A stretch of 64,000 nt of DNA from Chloroflexota bacterium. Its GTDB lineage: Bacteria; Chloroflexota; Dehalococcoidia; DSTF01; RBG-16-68-14. Under the pieces are notes generated by a model. The model worked only from the letters and a program-made list of their open reading frames with translations. It searched no databases and was not told where the DNA came from. Position numbers and translations under genes: made by a program. The DNA lies in NCBI GenBank assembly GCA_029262675.1, contig JAJCYW010000006.1, positions 1-64,000 of the forward strand. The letters are read 5' to 3'. Of this stretch, positions 1 to 10,242 are shown piece after piece (the first letter of the stretch is position 1; each line of letters begins with the position of its first letter).

Positions 1-4
1 GGGC

Positions 5-1045
5 GTGAGCAAACTCCCCGGCGGCCAATCAATTACGTACCGCATCAAGCCAAAGCCCGGCGGACCGTCAGTACCGGCGCCAACAGCCACCGTACCGGGG
101 CTGGGAGCGCCGACGGACACTCCAGTGCCCTACGAAATGTCGATAGTGACGAAGATCGATGCCGACACTGGTTTTCTCATGGAGGGTTGGGAGATGAGAG
201 TCTTCGCAGGAGAAGGCTGTACTGGCTCGCCTATCCTATCCGGCCTCACGGAAGAACTAGGGCCCTCTGTATTGCTACCCACCGGCGGCTTTGGATATTT
301 CGTCCTATTGCCGCTGGGTGACTACTCCGTGGCCGAGACTCAACAGCCTGGGTGGGAGCGCGTTGAAACGCCCTTCTGCCAGGACTTCAACCCAGGTGAT
401 GGCGCTGTCTTCCAGAACAGAAGAATTCGCAACGGGGATGTCAACGAAGACGGTGTAACGGACAGCGTCGACGTGCTGCTCGTCAAGCAACTCATCGCCG
501 ACCTCATCCCCTGGACGCCGAGCTTCGTCAGAGCGGACGTAAACAGAGACGGGGTAGTCAATGCGGTTGATACGACGCTCATCCTTCAGTACGTCGCGGG
601 CTTCATACCCGGACTACCAGTCGGTTCAGGGCCACCGCCAGACACGCCGACTCCCACACCTACCCTTCCGGTTGTCCCCGGCCCGACGGCCACGGTCACG
701 CCACCCCCCATAGCCACGCCGGTGGCTACCGAGACGCCGACACCAACGTCCAACTCAGGGAGCGTGACGATTCGTAAGGTCGAGCTTCAGAACGGCGTCG
801 TTACTGACGACAGTGCAGTGGGCTGGGAGATGCGAATCTACATGGGACCCGGCTGTGGCGACTCGGCCTTCATCACAGGAAGCACTGGTGACGCTGGGTT
901 CACGGTGGGTCTCTCGCCCGGCACCTACTCTGTCGCAGAGACGGCGCAGGTGGGCTGGACGGCGGTCTCATCGACCTGTCAGACGTTCTCCGTCGCGGCT
1001 GGTGCGGAGACCGACGTCGTCTTCCAGAACGCTCAGATTCCTTAG
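5..1045 (+). CDS. Secreted dockerin / prealbumin-like repeat protein, 5' end probably outside window
   Basis: The visible 346 residues hold a Pro/Thr linker (about 1-42), a beta-rich prealbumin/SpaA-like module (about 46-138), a dockerin-like pair of EF-hand loops (about 144-202; DVNEDGVTD and DVNRDGVVN), a second TP-rich linker (about 210-250), and a second SpaA-like module (about 252-346). The two SpaA-like modules share features such as GWEMR, YSVAET and FQN near their ends, so they are an internal duplication. No signal peptide is visible and the frame stays open to the window edge. The GTG at position 5 has no convincing ribosome site, so I take this as the C-terminal part of a longer extracellular protein. 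Dockerin-like calcium loops usually mediate structural or protein-protein contacts. It converges on murI. Confidence 0.7.
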   Translation: MSKLPGGQSITYRIKPKPGGPSVPAPTATVPGLGAPTDTPVPYEMSIVTKIDADTGFLMEGWEMRVFAGEGCTGSPILSGLTEELGPSVLLPTGGFGYFVLLPLGDYSVAETQQPGWERVETPFCQDFNPGDGAVFQNRRIRNGDVNEDGVTDSVDVLLVKQLIADLIPWTPSFVRADVNRDGVVNAVDTTLILQYVAGFIPGLPVGSGPPPDTPTPTPTLPVVPGPTATVTPPPIATPVATETPTPTSNSGSVTIRKVELQNGVVTDDSAVGWEMRIYMGPGCGDSAFITGSTGDAGFTVGLSPGTYSVAETAQVGWTAVSSTCQTFSVAAGAETDVVFQNAQIP

Positions 1046-1290
1046 CCCTGCCTCTGGGCTTATCCGAGTTGGTGTAGTCGCCCTTGGTTGAACCGGATGG
1101 GCGTCTGCCACGAACCTGCCGTCTATCAAGCCGCGAACAAACTGCAAGCGGGAGCCGGACTTAGTGCCGCTCGCCGCTCCAGTCCGATGCACCAGTATTC
1201 CAGAGATAACTGGGCGCGTTCCGCTCACCATGCCAGCTACGGCGCCACAGCGCTCTGGGCCGGACAGCTTCTGAGCCACCGCCTCCGAAC

Positions 1291-2085
1291 CTAGAGCTCT
1301 ACGTGGCCGACTTCGCCGACAGGCTCGCGCAGGAGGCCTTCCGCGACGCTTCGCACGTGGTCCGCATCGCCTGTAGTGAAGAAGCTGTACATTGGCTGGC
1401 GGTTGGACGCCAACGCATCACGCTCGACCAGGAGCTGGCGGACGCGGCGGGCGACCGGCTTCGAGGGGTCGTAGACGCTGATGCCGGGGCCGAGGATGCG
1501 CTTGATGCGGGCGCGCAGGAACGGGTAGTGCGTGCAGCCGAGGCCAACGGCGTCGACGGCTGTGTCGCGGAGCGGCGTCAGGTGGCGCTCCAGCAGCGCC
1601 GTCGCGCGGCCGCTGTTCGCCTCGCCGGCCTCCACCAGGTCCTCCAGTCCGTCGCAGCCGATGCGGAGCACGTTCTTATCCGGAGCGTACGTCTGGATCA
1701 GGCCGGTGAGGTACGCGCTCTCCGCCGTCGCCGGCGTGGAGAGCACGGCGACCGTGCCGGTGTGCGTGCGGCTGGCCAGCGTCTTTACGACCGGCACGAC
1801 GCCAACGAACGGCAACTCCGGGAACGTCTCGCGCAGGTAGTCGAGGGCGTGGACGGTGGCCGTGTTACAGGCGACGACGACGATCTTCACGTCCTGCGTC
1901 TGAAGGAAGCGGACGATGCGGGTCGTCAGGTCGTGCAACTCCGGCTGCGATTTCTCGCCATAAGGGACGTGGCCGCTATCGGCGAAGAAGACCATGCTCT
2001 CGTTTGGCAGCAGCCGTTTCGTGGCGCGCCAGATCGTCAGCCCGCCAACCCCAGAGTCGAGGAGGCCTATCGGACGGTCGTCCAT
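1291..2085 (-). CDS. murI: Glutamate racemase MurI
   Basis: Converts L- to D-glutamate for peptidoglycan precursor synthesis in the cytoplasm. The 264-residue length is normal for the family. The N-terminal DSGVGG (Asp10), PYG, the first catalytic cysteine in ACNTAT (Cys73) and the second in GLGCTHYPFL (Cys184) are all present, which is the full two-cysteine, cofactor-independent racemase signature. The ATG start lies 35 bp after the eno stop, so it is probably the last gene of a minus-strand run with eno and the upstream genes. It converges with the dockerin protein gene. Together with murT-gatD further along, it shows that a peptidoglycan pathway is encoded. Confidence 0.95.
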   Translation of the reverse strand: MDDRPIGLLDSGVGGLTIWRATKRLLPNESMVFFADSGHVPYGEKSQPELHDLTTRIVRFLQTQDVKIVVVACNTATVHALDYLRETFPELPFVGVVPVVKTLASRTHTGTVAVLSTPATAESAYLTGLIQTYAPDKNVLRIGCDGLEDLVEAGEANSGRATALLERHLTPLRDTAVDAVGLGCTHYPFLRARIKRILGPGISVYDPSKPVARRVRQLLVERDALASNRQPMYSFFTTGDADHVRSVAEGLLREPVGEVGHVEL

Positions 2086-2120
2086 AGCGGCATTGTACCA
2101 CGGCGGCGGCCGACCGCCGG

Positions 2121-3392
<1,272 letters not shown>

Positions 3393-3917
3393 CTACTCCC
3401 CCTCTTCTCGTCTCTGTCTATCCAGACGCAGGATGAACATAGAACCCGTCGCGGTGGCGACGAGCCTGTCCTTGTCGTCCGTCACGTCTGAGGTGAGAAA
3501 CACAATGTTGCGGCCCTGCCGCACGATCTCCGTCTCCACGATCAGCGTGCCCTCACGCACAGCCTCCAGGTAGCTGATCTTGATCTCTATCGTGGTGCAG
3601 TGCTCACCCTCCGGCAGCCCGTGCAGCACGGCGCGGGCCATGCTGTAATCGACGAGCGTGTAGACGACGCCGCCATGGAGGACGCCTCCCGGATTGCGGA
3701 GCGCGGGATCGACCGTCAAGCGCATGCGCGCGCGGCCCTGCCCGCTCGCTTCCGGCACGATGCTGAGAAGGTCGCCCAGCGGGCCGGCGCTCGCTTCTTT
3801 CACGCCAAACCGACGCCGTAAGCCGCCCATCCAGCCGAGGAGGACGCCCGCCTGCTGCTCGCTTAGATCTTCAATGCCAACTCTCAACTCGTCGATCGCG
3901 GAGGTCTCTTCGGTCAC
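3393..3917 (-). CDS. PaaI-type hotdog thioesterase
   Basis: A 174-residue protein whose C-terminal two thirds match the PaaI/YdiI hotdog thioesterase family. The segment GGVLHGGVVYTLVDYSMA carries the usual N/D-x-x-G-x-x-HGG core and the helix residues near the active site. The strand CTTIEIKISYLEAV and the later GRNIVFLTSDV fit the rest of the fold. Likely role is hydrolysis of an acyl-CoA thioester, with the substrate not predictable. The first 45 residues form a separate helical stretch. Its start overlaps the stop of the upstream LOG-like gene by 4 bp, so the two are translationally coupled. Confidence 0.82.
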   Translation of the reverse strand: MTEETSAIDELRVGIEDLSEQQAGVLLGWMGGLRRRFGVKEASAGPLGDLLSIVPEASGQGRARMRLTVDPALRNPGGVLHGGVVYTLVDYSMARAVLHGLPEGEHCTTIEIKISYLEAVREGTLIVETEIVRQGRNIVFLTSDVTDDKDRLVATATGSMFILRLDRQRREEGE

Positions 3918-4405
3918 AGCGCGGCCCCGCGCGGCGCGGCGCTCTCCGCCGCCGACACAGCAAGCCGCACAGCCTCCGCAGGGTCGCCGGTGCGTATGAC
4001 GGTGTCGGCATCGCCATTTCCGTCGCTGAAGCGCCAGGTACCGATGCCGACGACGGGCGTGCCCGCGTTCAGAGCCATCGCGATCTCCGATAGCGTGCCG
4101 TACGCGCCGTCGATCGCAATCGCCGCCGCCGCCGTCTGAACGATGATCGCGTTACGGGCGACGCCCATGTTCGTGACGATCGGGATATCGACGTAGGGAT
4201 TAGCGGCGCCGGGATCGGCCCCCGGCAGCACGCCGACGGTGCGGCCGCCGGCCTCGCGAGCGCCGCGGCAGGCGGCTTCCATAACGCCGCCCAGGCCGCC
4301 GCAGATCAGTGTGTGGCCCGCTTCGGCGATACAGCGGCCGACGGCCTCTGCCTCGGCGAGCGAGTCCGCATCCGCTTTGCTGCCACCAATGACGGCGACG
4401 ATCAT
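3914..4405 (-). CDS. LOG-family / TIGR00725-like protein
   Basis: A 163-residue Rossmann-like protein starting MIVAVIGGSKAD. It has ICGGLGGVMEAACRGAREAGG (GGxxGxM element), a region of the PGGxGT type here written IDGAYGTLSEI, and NAGTPVVGIGTW. These are the features of the small lysine-decarboxylase-like (LOG) nucleotide-binding family. Some members are cytokinin-type phosphoribohydrolases; this subgroup has no proven substrate. The frame is open further upstream, but those residues are low-complexity and begin inside the preceding gene's 3' end, so the ATG at 4405 is preferred. Overlaps the thioesterase start by 4 bp. Confidence 0.78.
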   Translation of the reverse strand: MIVAVIGGSKADADSLAEAEAVGRCIAEAGHTLICGGLGGVMEAACRGAREAGGRTVGVLPGADPGAANPYVDIPIVTNMGVARNAIIVQTAAAAIAIDGAYGTLSEIAMALNAGTPVVGIGTWRFSDGNGDADTVIRTGDPAEAVRLAVSAAESAAPRGAAL

Positions 4406-4469
4406 CGCGAGGCCATGATACGCGGCTCGCGGAGGGTGGACAAGAACGTTGGTTGGCGGGCCGGCGCTG

Positions 4470-6371
4470 CTACCTGGTGCCGCCGATCTCGTATGCGTAG
4501 CCCGCGGGCTCTGTCGTGCCCTCCGTTGCGCCGACGACGACGAGCAACGCCGTCTGGTACGCCGTGCCGATTCCGTCCAGAGAGACGACGGCGCGATTCC
4601 GGCCGTCGAGCTCGACGTCGCGCACAACGGGCGGCGAGCGCAGCTCGATGAGGCGCAACTCGAAGCGCTGTTCTAGTTCATCCTCGAGCCTGCGGAACCC
4701 CTCGCGGCGCCAGCCTCCGGCGTCGCGTTCTGTGTCGTCGAAGAAGCCGATCTCCGGTACGGCGATGTCGTCGATGGCCCAGCCGGGTTGGTTGAATCCA
4801 CCGTCTGTCACGTATTCGAAGCGCAGCAGCACGCGGCCGCCCACGTACGCGGAGAGATCAAACCGCTCATCTATCCAGACCGGCGCATCGCCGCCGCCGC
4901 TGACGCCGCCGAACGACGGGCCGTAGCCGACGCCCAGTGGATCGTCGATCGTAGACGAGGATCCGCCAAGCGCGGTCCAAGTCGCCCCGCCGTCACCGGA
5001 CGCCGCCACGTAGGCGAAATCGAAAGACTTCTCGATCTCGTACCACGTTCGGAACGTGAGCGTCGCGCTGTCCACTGCAGTCAGGTCCAGTTCGCGGGTT
5101 AGCGTCGAATCGATGTTGTCGCCGCGACCCGACCACCAGACCGCGCCGGTCGCGTCGTTCTGTGCGGCCAGGTACGCGACCTCAGCATCGCCCTGAAAGA
5201 CGAGCTCTGTAGCGCCGGGGAACACGGCCGCGCCTATCTCCACGTTGTCCGCACCGAACTGCGGCACTGTGCCGTCGCTCGAGGCCGACGCCGGTTCCGT
5301 TGCCGGAGCGCCGATCTCGGTGCCGCCGTAGCCGTACGGGCCCGAGGGCGCGTCGACGACGTTCGCGACCGCCCAGTCGGCGACGATCTCCGCGAACGTC
5401 CGCGCTTCTCCGACAGCCGTCAGGTAGGCGTCGACACCGGCGACACCGGATTCAGGCCGCGCCGCCAGTTCGAGGACATCGCCTCCGGTCTGCTCCAGCA
5501 AGTACGTGATGAAGAGGCCGCTCGCCTCGTAGTGCGCGGCCGCGTTGCCGAAGCCAGCCCAAGTGTTGAGCTGCGTGTCTGGCTCGCCGAGGAACGTGCC
5601 GAAGCTACCCGCTGAGCCGGAGACAAGCGACAACGCATACTCCGAGAGGCCTTCGTTCACCCAGGCGGCCTCGTCGCGGTCGTAGCGGAACTGAATCAGG
5701 TGTTGCAGTTCATGAGCCAACACGTAGGTGTAGCCCAGCGATCCGGGGTCGCCGAGCTGGTCGTTCATATAGACGATCTCGCGCTCGTTGCTGTGGGGCG
5801 CGATCGCCGAGGCAAACGTGTCCTGTTCGCTGACGTAGCCGCCGAACGCGAAGCCGAGGTTGGCGTGGAGGATCGCGATCCGCGGGTCGCCGTCCACGCC
5901 CGGCGTCGGCGGCGTGCCGAAAGCGCCCGTGATAACGGGCCATACCTGTATCTCGAGGGCGTCCTGAATCGCTGCGACGTCCGCGTCACTGACGTCGAGG
6001 CCCTGCTCGACGTAGACGTAGGCATGTTCGGTGACCGCGCGAAGCGTGGCCGTGAGCGTGCGATAGCCGGGCGGTTGGTCCTCGTTTACCGGCAGCGCCA
6101 GCACGTCGAACTCCTCCGCGCCGCCTGGGACGGGCGATCGCGGCACGATCCGGCCGTCACCGTTATAGCCAAGAAAGCGGCGGGCGAGGTCGAGGGCGTC
6201 GCGAGAGGCGGGCTCATCGCTTCCAGTTGACGGAGCCGCGTCCGTTGCGGCCGGCGTTGCGGCGGGCGTCGGCGTCCGCACGCTGTCGGCATCGCCGCCA
6301 CAGGCCGCCAGCAGCAGGCCCGCTAGCGCACAGATAGCAAGAGCCGCCCTGACGATGCCGGGGCGGCTCAC
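4470..6371 (-). CDS. Lipoprotein metalloprotease-like protein (HExxH, M6-like)
   Basis: A 633-residue exported protein. Starting at the GTG at 6371, which has GGAGG four bases upstream, it opens with a hydrophobic signal and lipobox LLAAC (Cys24), followed by a TPTPAAT-type linker. A zinc-protease signature HELQH occurs at about residues 220-224, with a downstream NEGLSEY that could supply the third ligand, as in immune-inhibitor-A/M6-type peptidases. The C-terminal half has beta-sandwich character (for example the WYEIEKSFDFAYV segment and GWAIDDIAVPEI), the visceral/MAM-like module often found in M6 proteins. Likely a membrane-anchored secreted protease. It follows xer by 25 bp. An alternative in-frame start at 6488 lies inside xer and would bury the signal peptide. 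Confidence 0.75.
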   Translation of the reverse strand: MSRPGIVRAALAICALAGLLLAACGGDADSVRTPTPAATPAATDAAPSTGSDEPASRDALDLARRFLGYNGDGRIVPRSPVPGGAEEFDVLALPVNEDQPPGYRTLTATLRAVTEHAYVYVEQGLDVSDADVAAIQDALEIQVWPVITGAFGTPPTPGVDGDPRIAILHANLGFAFGGYVSEQDTFASAIAPHSNEREIVYMNDQLGDPGSLGYTYVLAHELQHLIQFRYDRDEAAWVNEGLSEYALSLVSGSAGSFGTFLGEPDTQLNTWAGFGNAAAHYEASGLFITYLLEQTGGDVLELAARPESGVAGVDAYLTAVGEARTFAEIVADWAVANVVDAPSGPYGYGGTEIGAPATEPASASSDGTVPQFGADNVEIGAAVFPGATELVFQGDAEVAYLAAQNDATGAVWWSGRGDNIDSTLTRELDLTAVDSATLTFRTWYEIEKSFDFAYVAASGDGGATWTALGGSSSTIDDPLGVGYGPSFGGVSGGGDAPVWIDERFDLSAYVGGRVLLRFEYVTDGGFNQPGWAIDDIAVPEIGFFDDTERDAGGWRREGFRRLEDELEQRFELRLIELRSPPVVRDVELDGRNRAVVSLDGIGTAYQTALLVVVGATEGTTEPAGYAYEIGGTR

Positions 6372-6396
6372 TGGCCTCCGAACGGTCGTTGTGTCG

Positions 6397-7386
6397 TTAG
6401 CCGGCGCGCGGATGGGCCTGCTCGTACACGCGGCGGACGTGATCGTCCTCGATCCGAGTGTAGACCTGGGTGGTAGAGATGTTGGCATGGCCCAGTAGCT
6501 CTTGCACGCTGCGCAGAGGCGCGCCGCCCCTCAGCATATGAGTGGCGAAGCTGTGACGCAACGAGTGCGGCGTCACGGTTCCCTCTATCTGCGCCTCCTT
6601 GGCGTACTGCTTGAGGATCAGCCAAAAGCCCTGGCGCGTGAGCCGTTCGCCGCGCCGGTTGACGAAGAGCGCGCGCTCCTTCTTGTTCTTTACCAGACGC
6701 GGCCGGCCATCGTTCAGGTACCCCAGCAATGCGCGCAGCGCCTGAGCGTGGATGGGGACGGAGCGTTCCTTGGCGCCCTTGCCCATACAGCGGGCGGTCG
6801 GGCTGCGCTTGTCCAGCGAGATACTGTCGAGGTCCAGCGAGACGAGCTCTGTTACGCGCAGGCCTGTGGCGTAGAGCAACTCCAGCATCGCCTGGTCACG
6901 CAGCGCCTCAGGCGTCTTGCGTTTTGACGGCTGCTCAAGCAGTTCATCGACCTGCTTGACAGTAAGCGGCCGCGGGAGCGTCTTGCCGACGCGCGGCGAC
7001 TGCAGGCTCTCGGTCGGGTTTTGCTTAATCTCACCCTCGGCGTGGAGGAACTGGAAGAACGACTTCACCGCTGCGACCTTGCGAGCGACCGATGCGCCCG
7101 CGTAGCGCCGTTCCTTGAGATCGAGCACAAACGTGACAATCGTGTCCTTGGTGATGCTCTGCCAGTCGGTGGGCTTGCTGCGGCCGTTGCCGTTGCTGTT
7201 ACCGTTGCGGCGGTCGTTGGACTTACCATTGCCATGGCCGTTGCCGTTACCGCCGCCGCTGCCGCTGCCGTTAGAAAGAAAGCCATCGAACTGCGTTAGA
7301 TCGTTACGGTAGGCAGCGATGGTGTTTTCGGAGGCTCCCTTCTCTGCTGATAGGAAGTGCAAAAAGTGGCCGATGCGATCGTCCAT
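6397..7386 (-). CDS. xerC: Tyrosine recombinase XerC/XerD with an Asn/Gly-rich insert
   Basis: A 329-residue Xer-type recombinase for chromosome dimer resolution. The N-terminal core-binding domain is followed by the catalytic domain with Arg in ATGLRVTEL, HSLRHSFATHML (H-x-x-R), GHANIS (H/W position) and the nucleophile Tyr in TTQVYTRI. A low-complexity run of Gly, Asn and Ser occupies residues 39-70 (7177-7272), inside the N-terminal helical domain, where Xer proteins normally have a short turn. The DNA there is a run of imperfect 6-bp repeats. XerC versus XerD cannot be decided here. A good ribosome site (GGAGAGG) and a promoter lie upstream. Confidence 0.9.
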   Translation of the reverse strand: MDDRIGHFLHFLSAEKGASENTIAAYRNDLTQFDGFLSNGSGSGGGNGNGHGNGKSNDRRNGNSNGNGRSKPTDWQSITKDTIVTFVLDLKERRYAGASVARKVAAVKSFFQFLHAEGEIKQNPTESLQSPRVGKTLPRPLTVKQVDELLEQPSKRKTPEALRDQAMLELLYATGLRVTELVSLDLDSISLDKRSPTARCMGKGAKERSVPIHAQALRALLGYLNDGRPRLVKNKKERALFVNRRGERLTRQGFWLILKQYAKEAQIEGTVTPHSLRHSFATHMLRGGAPLRSVQELLGHANISTTQVYTRIEDDHVRRVYEQAHPRAG

Positions 7387-7746
7387 GACGCAGACCTCTC
7401 CTCAATCGGTATGCTACAAAGCCGGGGCTTGGGAGACCGAACCCCATTGTAGGTGACGGTTCTAGGCTTGTCCAGAGGGATGCAAGGCGGCGACATAAAA
7501 CTTGCGAACATTTTTATCCACAGGCGGGCTGGAGGCTTGAAACAACTGAGCAGCCGCTGCTCTGTTGACCGGTCTGGGGGCGGTCAGCCCCGCGACAGAC
7601 CCGCCTAGCGCTTGAGGAACGGCGGCGGCCTGCCACCACGACACGTACCGTCTCCGCCGACGACGGCTGGACTGCTTGCCCGCGCCGCGGGGGTGGTCCC
7701 GCGCCTGTCTGGGCGCGCCGGAAGAATATCTACAATATCCCGTCGC
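7387..7746. other. Intergenic region upstream of xer
   Basis: About 360 bp between the secreted dockerin-like gene and xer, both on the minus strand. It holds the xer promoter described separately and one perfect DnaA-box 9-mer (7514-7522, TTATCCACA). The remainder is GC-rich with short palindromic stretches that could form the terminator of the secreted-protein gene, but I see no clear T-tract. A 60-codon minus-strand frame here lacks a ribosome site and is not called. Confidence 0.5.
7446..7474 (-). promoter_or_regulatory. Sigma70-type promoter of xer
   Basis: Read on the minus strand: TGGACA (7469-7474), a 17-base spacer, TACAAT (7446-7451). Each hexamer is one mismatch from consensus. 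It lies 60 bp upstream of the xer ATG. Confidence 0.55.
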
Positions 7747-8877
7747 CTATGTGCAGTCGTGGCCGTTCTGGGCCAGGACGCCCAGGATGTCGTTCAGCAG
7801 ATCAATGACACCATCGGGCTCCGTCATGTCCCGAACGTTCGGGCCGCCGTATGGCGCAACGGCAGGCCCACGGTCATAGTTGAAATCGTACGGCGGATCG
7901 GGAGCCGCTCCTACATGTCGGACGACTCCTAGGACGTCAAAGAGAAGGTCGATGACGCCGTCGCCGTTTGTGTCGTAGAAGTCCCAGGGGTCGAGCCAGT
8001 CACGCTGGCCGCCCAGCGTTACGTCGGAGCCCAACTCCCTGGCGTCGGCGCAGCCATCACCGTCCGTGTCGCCCGGGAAGGGCTGTGAGGATACGCAGTT
8101 TACGGTGATTGAGTTGACCTTTGCTCCTACTTGAGAAGATTGGCCTCGCTCAGCGAACGCTGCGCCGCTGGTTCGAGCTCCTGGTAAATCTGCACCAATC
8201 GGAATCAGGTCGATGACCTGCTGGATGGGCGCAGCCGGACACGTCATCTGGATGACGACAACTCGCCCTTCGTAGCTGCTCACAGGCAGTGGCGGAATGA
8301 AACTAGTCGTGGCCCCGTGGTTGAGCCTTCCTGGCCAGCGAGCGTCCTTCACGCGAAGTTGCCCGTCTGGCCAGATGATCTCTTCCTCAATCGCTCTCTC
8401 GTTGTAAATGAGATCAGAGGTGATGCAATCCACATCGTTGCGATCGCGGCCATCGGAAATATACCTGGGCCACCAAGGCAAGGGATCCGGCGCGCCGTTG
8501 TCCTCGCCGTCGCTGCAGGTATTGGGCCCGGCGCCGTCTTCGCTGGCAGCAGGATCATACGTAAAGCCGTAGTCGATGTACGTTTGCATCGCCACATACC
8601 CTGCAGCGGGTGCCGTAACTACTTCAACGGACAGTTCGAAGCTGGAGCCCACCTCGGCGTAGCAATCGTTGCCGTTGCAGAAGCCACCGGAGCCGGTGTT
8701 GACACTCAGCGCCATCTCCGGGCCGCCGCTGGCTGCAGAGGCAGGCTCAGACCGCAGTCCACCTCCAAGCATCGTTACGCCAAGCAGCGCGAGGCCAATT
8801 ACGAAAGCCAGAATTGCTGGCTTCCCCAACCTGCTACGTGCGTTTGCCAAGTTCGAGATGATATCTGTGCTACGCAT
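7747..8877 (-). CDS. Secreted protein with dockerin-like calcium loops
   Basis: A 376-residue exported protein. The ATG at 8877 is preceded by GGGAGGTGCGAA, a strong ribosome site. This decides against a longer frame that reaches back to 9033. The first 50 residues contain a positively charged region and a long hydrophobic stretch (AILAFVIGLALLGVTML) with ASAASG as probable signal peptidase site. The middle domain begins with a cohesin-like beta region (SFELSVEVVTAP...MQTYIDYG). The C-terminus has a TDGDGCADARE calcium loop and two dockerin-like motifs, DTNGDGVIDLLFDVLG and EPDGVIDLLNDILG. Cohesin-like plus dockerin-like modules in one protein suggest a cell-surface or extracellular role; no enzymatic motif is seen. 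Confidence 0.72.
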   Translation of the reverse strand: MRSTDIISNLANARSRLGKPAILAFVIGLALLGVTMLGGGLRSEPASAASGGPEMALSVNTGSGGFCNGNDCYAEVGSSFELSVEVVTAPAAGYVAMQTYIDYGFTYDPAASEDGAGPNTCSDGEDNGAPDPLPWWPRYISDGRDRNDVDCITSDLIYNERAIEEEIIWPDGQLRVKDARWPGRLNHGATTSFIPPLPVSSYEGRVVVIQMTCPAAPIQQVIDLIPIGADLPGARTSGAAFAERGQSSQVGAKVNSITVNCVSSQPFPGDTDGDGCADARELGSDVTLGGQRDWLDPWDFYDTNGDGVIDLLFDVLGVVRHVGAAPDPPYDFNYDRGPAVAPYGGPNVRDMTEPDGVIDLLNDILGVLAQNGHDCT

Positions 8878-9175
8878 TTCGCACCTCCCTGCGTGCGCTA
8901 CCCGCCCGCCAATATTGTATGACATCCCATTGGCGAGCGCCCGCAGAACACTCCTCTGAAATGTTGGCAAGCCATCACTTTGGTTCCACGCGTTGATGAC
9001 AGTACCGCCTCTATCAGTCTTTGACATCTGCACGCTGTCTCGGCTATAGGTGTACGTCCTAGTAGTCCCGCGCCAGGGCTGGCGGCCAGCGCCGGAGAGA
9101 TCGCCGCCGGCGGCTTGACAAGGGGCAGTAGCACATGTATTCTATTCCTAAACGGGCAAGCTACGGGGGTGGGAC
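8878..9175. other. Divergent intergenic region
   Basis: About 300 bp between the minus-strand secreted protein gene and the plus-strand Rad52-like gene. It holds the promoter of the latter (9115-9143). The rest shows only the short upstream frame of the secreted gene and no recognisable RNA or repeat. Confidence 0.5.
9115..9143 (+). promoter_or_regulatory. Sigma70-type promoter of the Rad52-like gene
   Basis: TTGACA (9115-9120), a 17-base spacer, TATTCT (9138-9143). A perfect -35 with optimal spacing, 32 bp before the ATG at 9176. Confidence 0.65.
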
Positions 9176-9883
9176 ATGGCGACACACAGCTTCGATGCCA
9201 GCAAGTACCTGACGAATCTGCGCGGAAAGGAGTATCTGGAGGTGAAGTGGCGGCTGCTCTGGCTGCGCACGGAACAACCGGATGCCGTCGTGGAAACGGA
9301 GCTGATGAAGCATGAGGACGGTCTGGCGCTCTTCCGTGCGCGGGTGACGCTGGCGGAAGGCGCCTCCGCCACCGGCTGGGGCAGCGAAACGCCAGACGAC
9401 TTCGGCGACTTCATCGAAAAGGCGGAAACGAAGGCCCTCGGCCGCGCGCTGGCAGCGCTGGGCTTCGGTACCCAGTTCTGCGAGGACTTCAACTTCTCGG
9501 ACGGTGTACGCGGCGATGCGAAGGCGCAGCGCAGTGGCTCCGGTGACGGCAAAATTACGGCCTCCCTCGACGCGACAGCCGTCGTCGACGCTCCCGTAGG
9601 GCGCAACGGCCTCAAGGCCGTGCGGGAGCACGCGGCCCCTATCGCGCGGGGCGTTGACCACGCGACATCGTCGCAGATCAACGCGATCATGTCGATTGCC
9701 CGCCAGCACGTCGAGCACGGCGAGGCCAGCGTCGAGGAGCGCTGCCGTTCGCTCTACGGCTGCCCGCCCGGCGAGCTGTCGAAGCCCCAGGCGTCGGAGT
9801 TCATCATCCAGCTCCGCCGGCCGCAAGGCGCCGCGACAGCGGTGCCCCGCCGGAGCCGCCAACCGGTGACCTCCGAGGTCTAG
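9176..9883 (+). CDS. Rad52/ERF-like single-strand annealing protein (tentative)
   Basis: A 235-residue soluble protein. The N-terminal 110 residues contain the pattern LEVKWRLLWLR, then an FRARVTL strand, then IEKAETKALGRALAALGFGTQF. The last element (A-E-T-x-A-x-GRAL...G) is characteristic of Rad52/ERF/DdrA-like recombination mediators, which anneal single-stranded DNA. The middle is a flexible linker. The C-terminal part (about 160-215) is a small helical region with similarity in style to an HHH/SAP-like tail found in some relatives. It stands alone behind its own promoter, followed by hairpin-rich DNA. Family assignment is by motif memory only and could be wrong; no phage genes surround it. 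Confidence 0.5.
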   Translation: MATHSFDASKYLTNLRGKEYLEVKWRLLWLRTEQPDAVVETELMKHEDGLALFRARVTLAEGASATGWGSETPDDFGDFIEKAETKALGRALAALGFGTQFCEDFNFSDGVRGDAKAQRSGSGDGKITASLDATAVVDAPVGRNGLKAVREHAAPIARGVDHATSSQINAIMSIARQHVEHGEASVEERCRSLYGCPPGELSKPQASEFIIQLRRPQGAATAVPRRSRQPVTSEV

Positions 9884-10242
9884 GGCTACCGACCTGCGGT
9901 CGGCAGCTTCGAGTTTGCGGCCGTTGGCCACGAACTCATGGCCGCGATCCAAAGTCGCTAGGTAAGAGCTCAAACGCTGCTGAGAGCTGAGGGCTACCGG
10001 CTGTCAGCTTCCCGCTGACAGCTTGAAGTCTGCGACCTTCCGTCGCAGACTTCCGGCTTCCCACTCCAGCATGCTGCCGCATGCCTGTGAAGGCCGGCTT
10101 GAGGTTTCCGGCTCGAGGCCGCAGACTTCCTGCCCTAGGCCCCAACATGTCGCCGCCGGCGGTCAGCGAGCGATAGCCCCCAGACCAGCGCCTGCGTTAT
10201 GATTGTGTCCACAAACACAAAGATGTGACAGGAGGACGCGAC
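9884..10242. repeat. Intergenic palindrome cluster upstream of gap
   Basis: About 360 bp carrying several perfect hairpins with different sequences. One has 9-bp arms at 10000-10008 and 10014-10022 (loop TTCCC). One has 11-bp arms at 10026-10036 and 10042-10052 (loop CTTCC). Weaker inverted repeats lie at 9895-9955. The loops TTCCC and CTTCC and a recurring CTTCCGGCTTCC flavour suggest REP-like elements rather than terminators, because none has a T-tract. The ribosome site of gap (AGGAGG) is at the right end. Confidence 0.55.

Noticed and set aside
6372..6488. N-terminal extension of the lipoprotein protease into xer
   Set aside because: The GTG at 6371 has GGAGG four bases upstream and begins directly before the lipoprotein signal; the extension would overlap xer and hide the signal.
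7514..7522. Perfect DnaA box as a sign of a replication origin
   Set aside because: Only one box is present, with no cluster, no dnaA or dnaN and no AT-rich unwinding region. One such 9-mer in 64 kb on two strands may occur by chance.
7462..7644. 60-codon minus-strand frame upstream of xer
   Set aside because: No ribosome site, overlaps the xer promoter, composition not protein-like.
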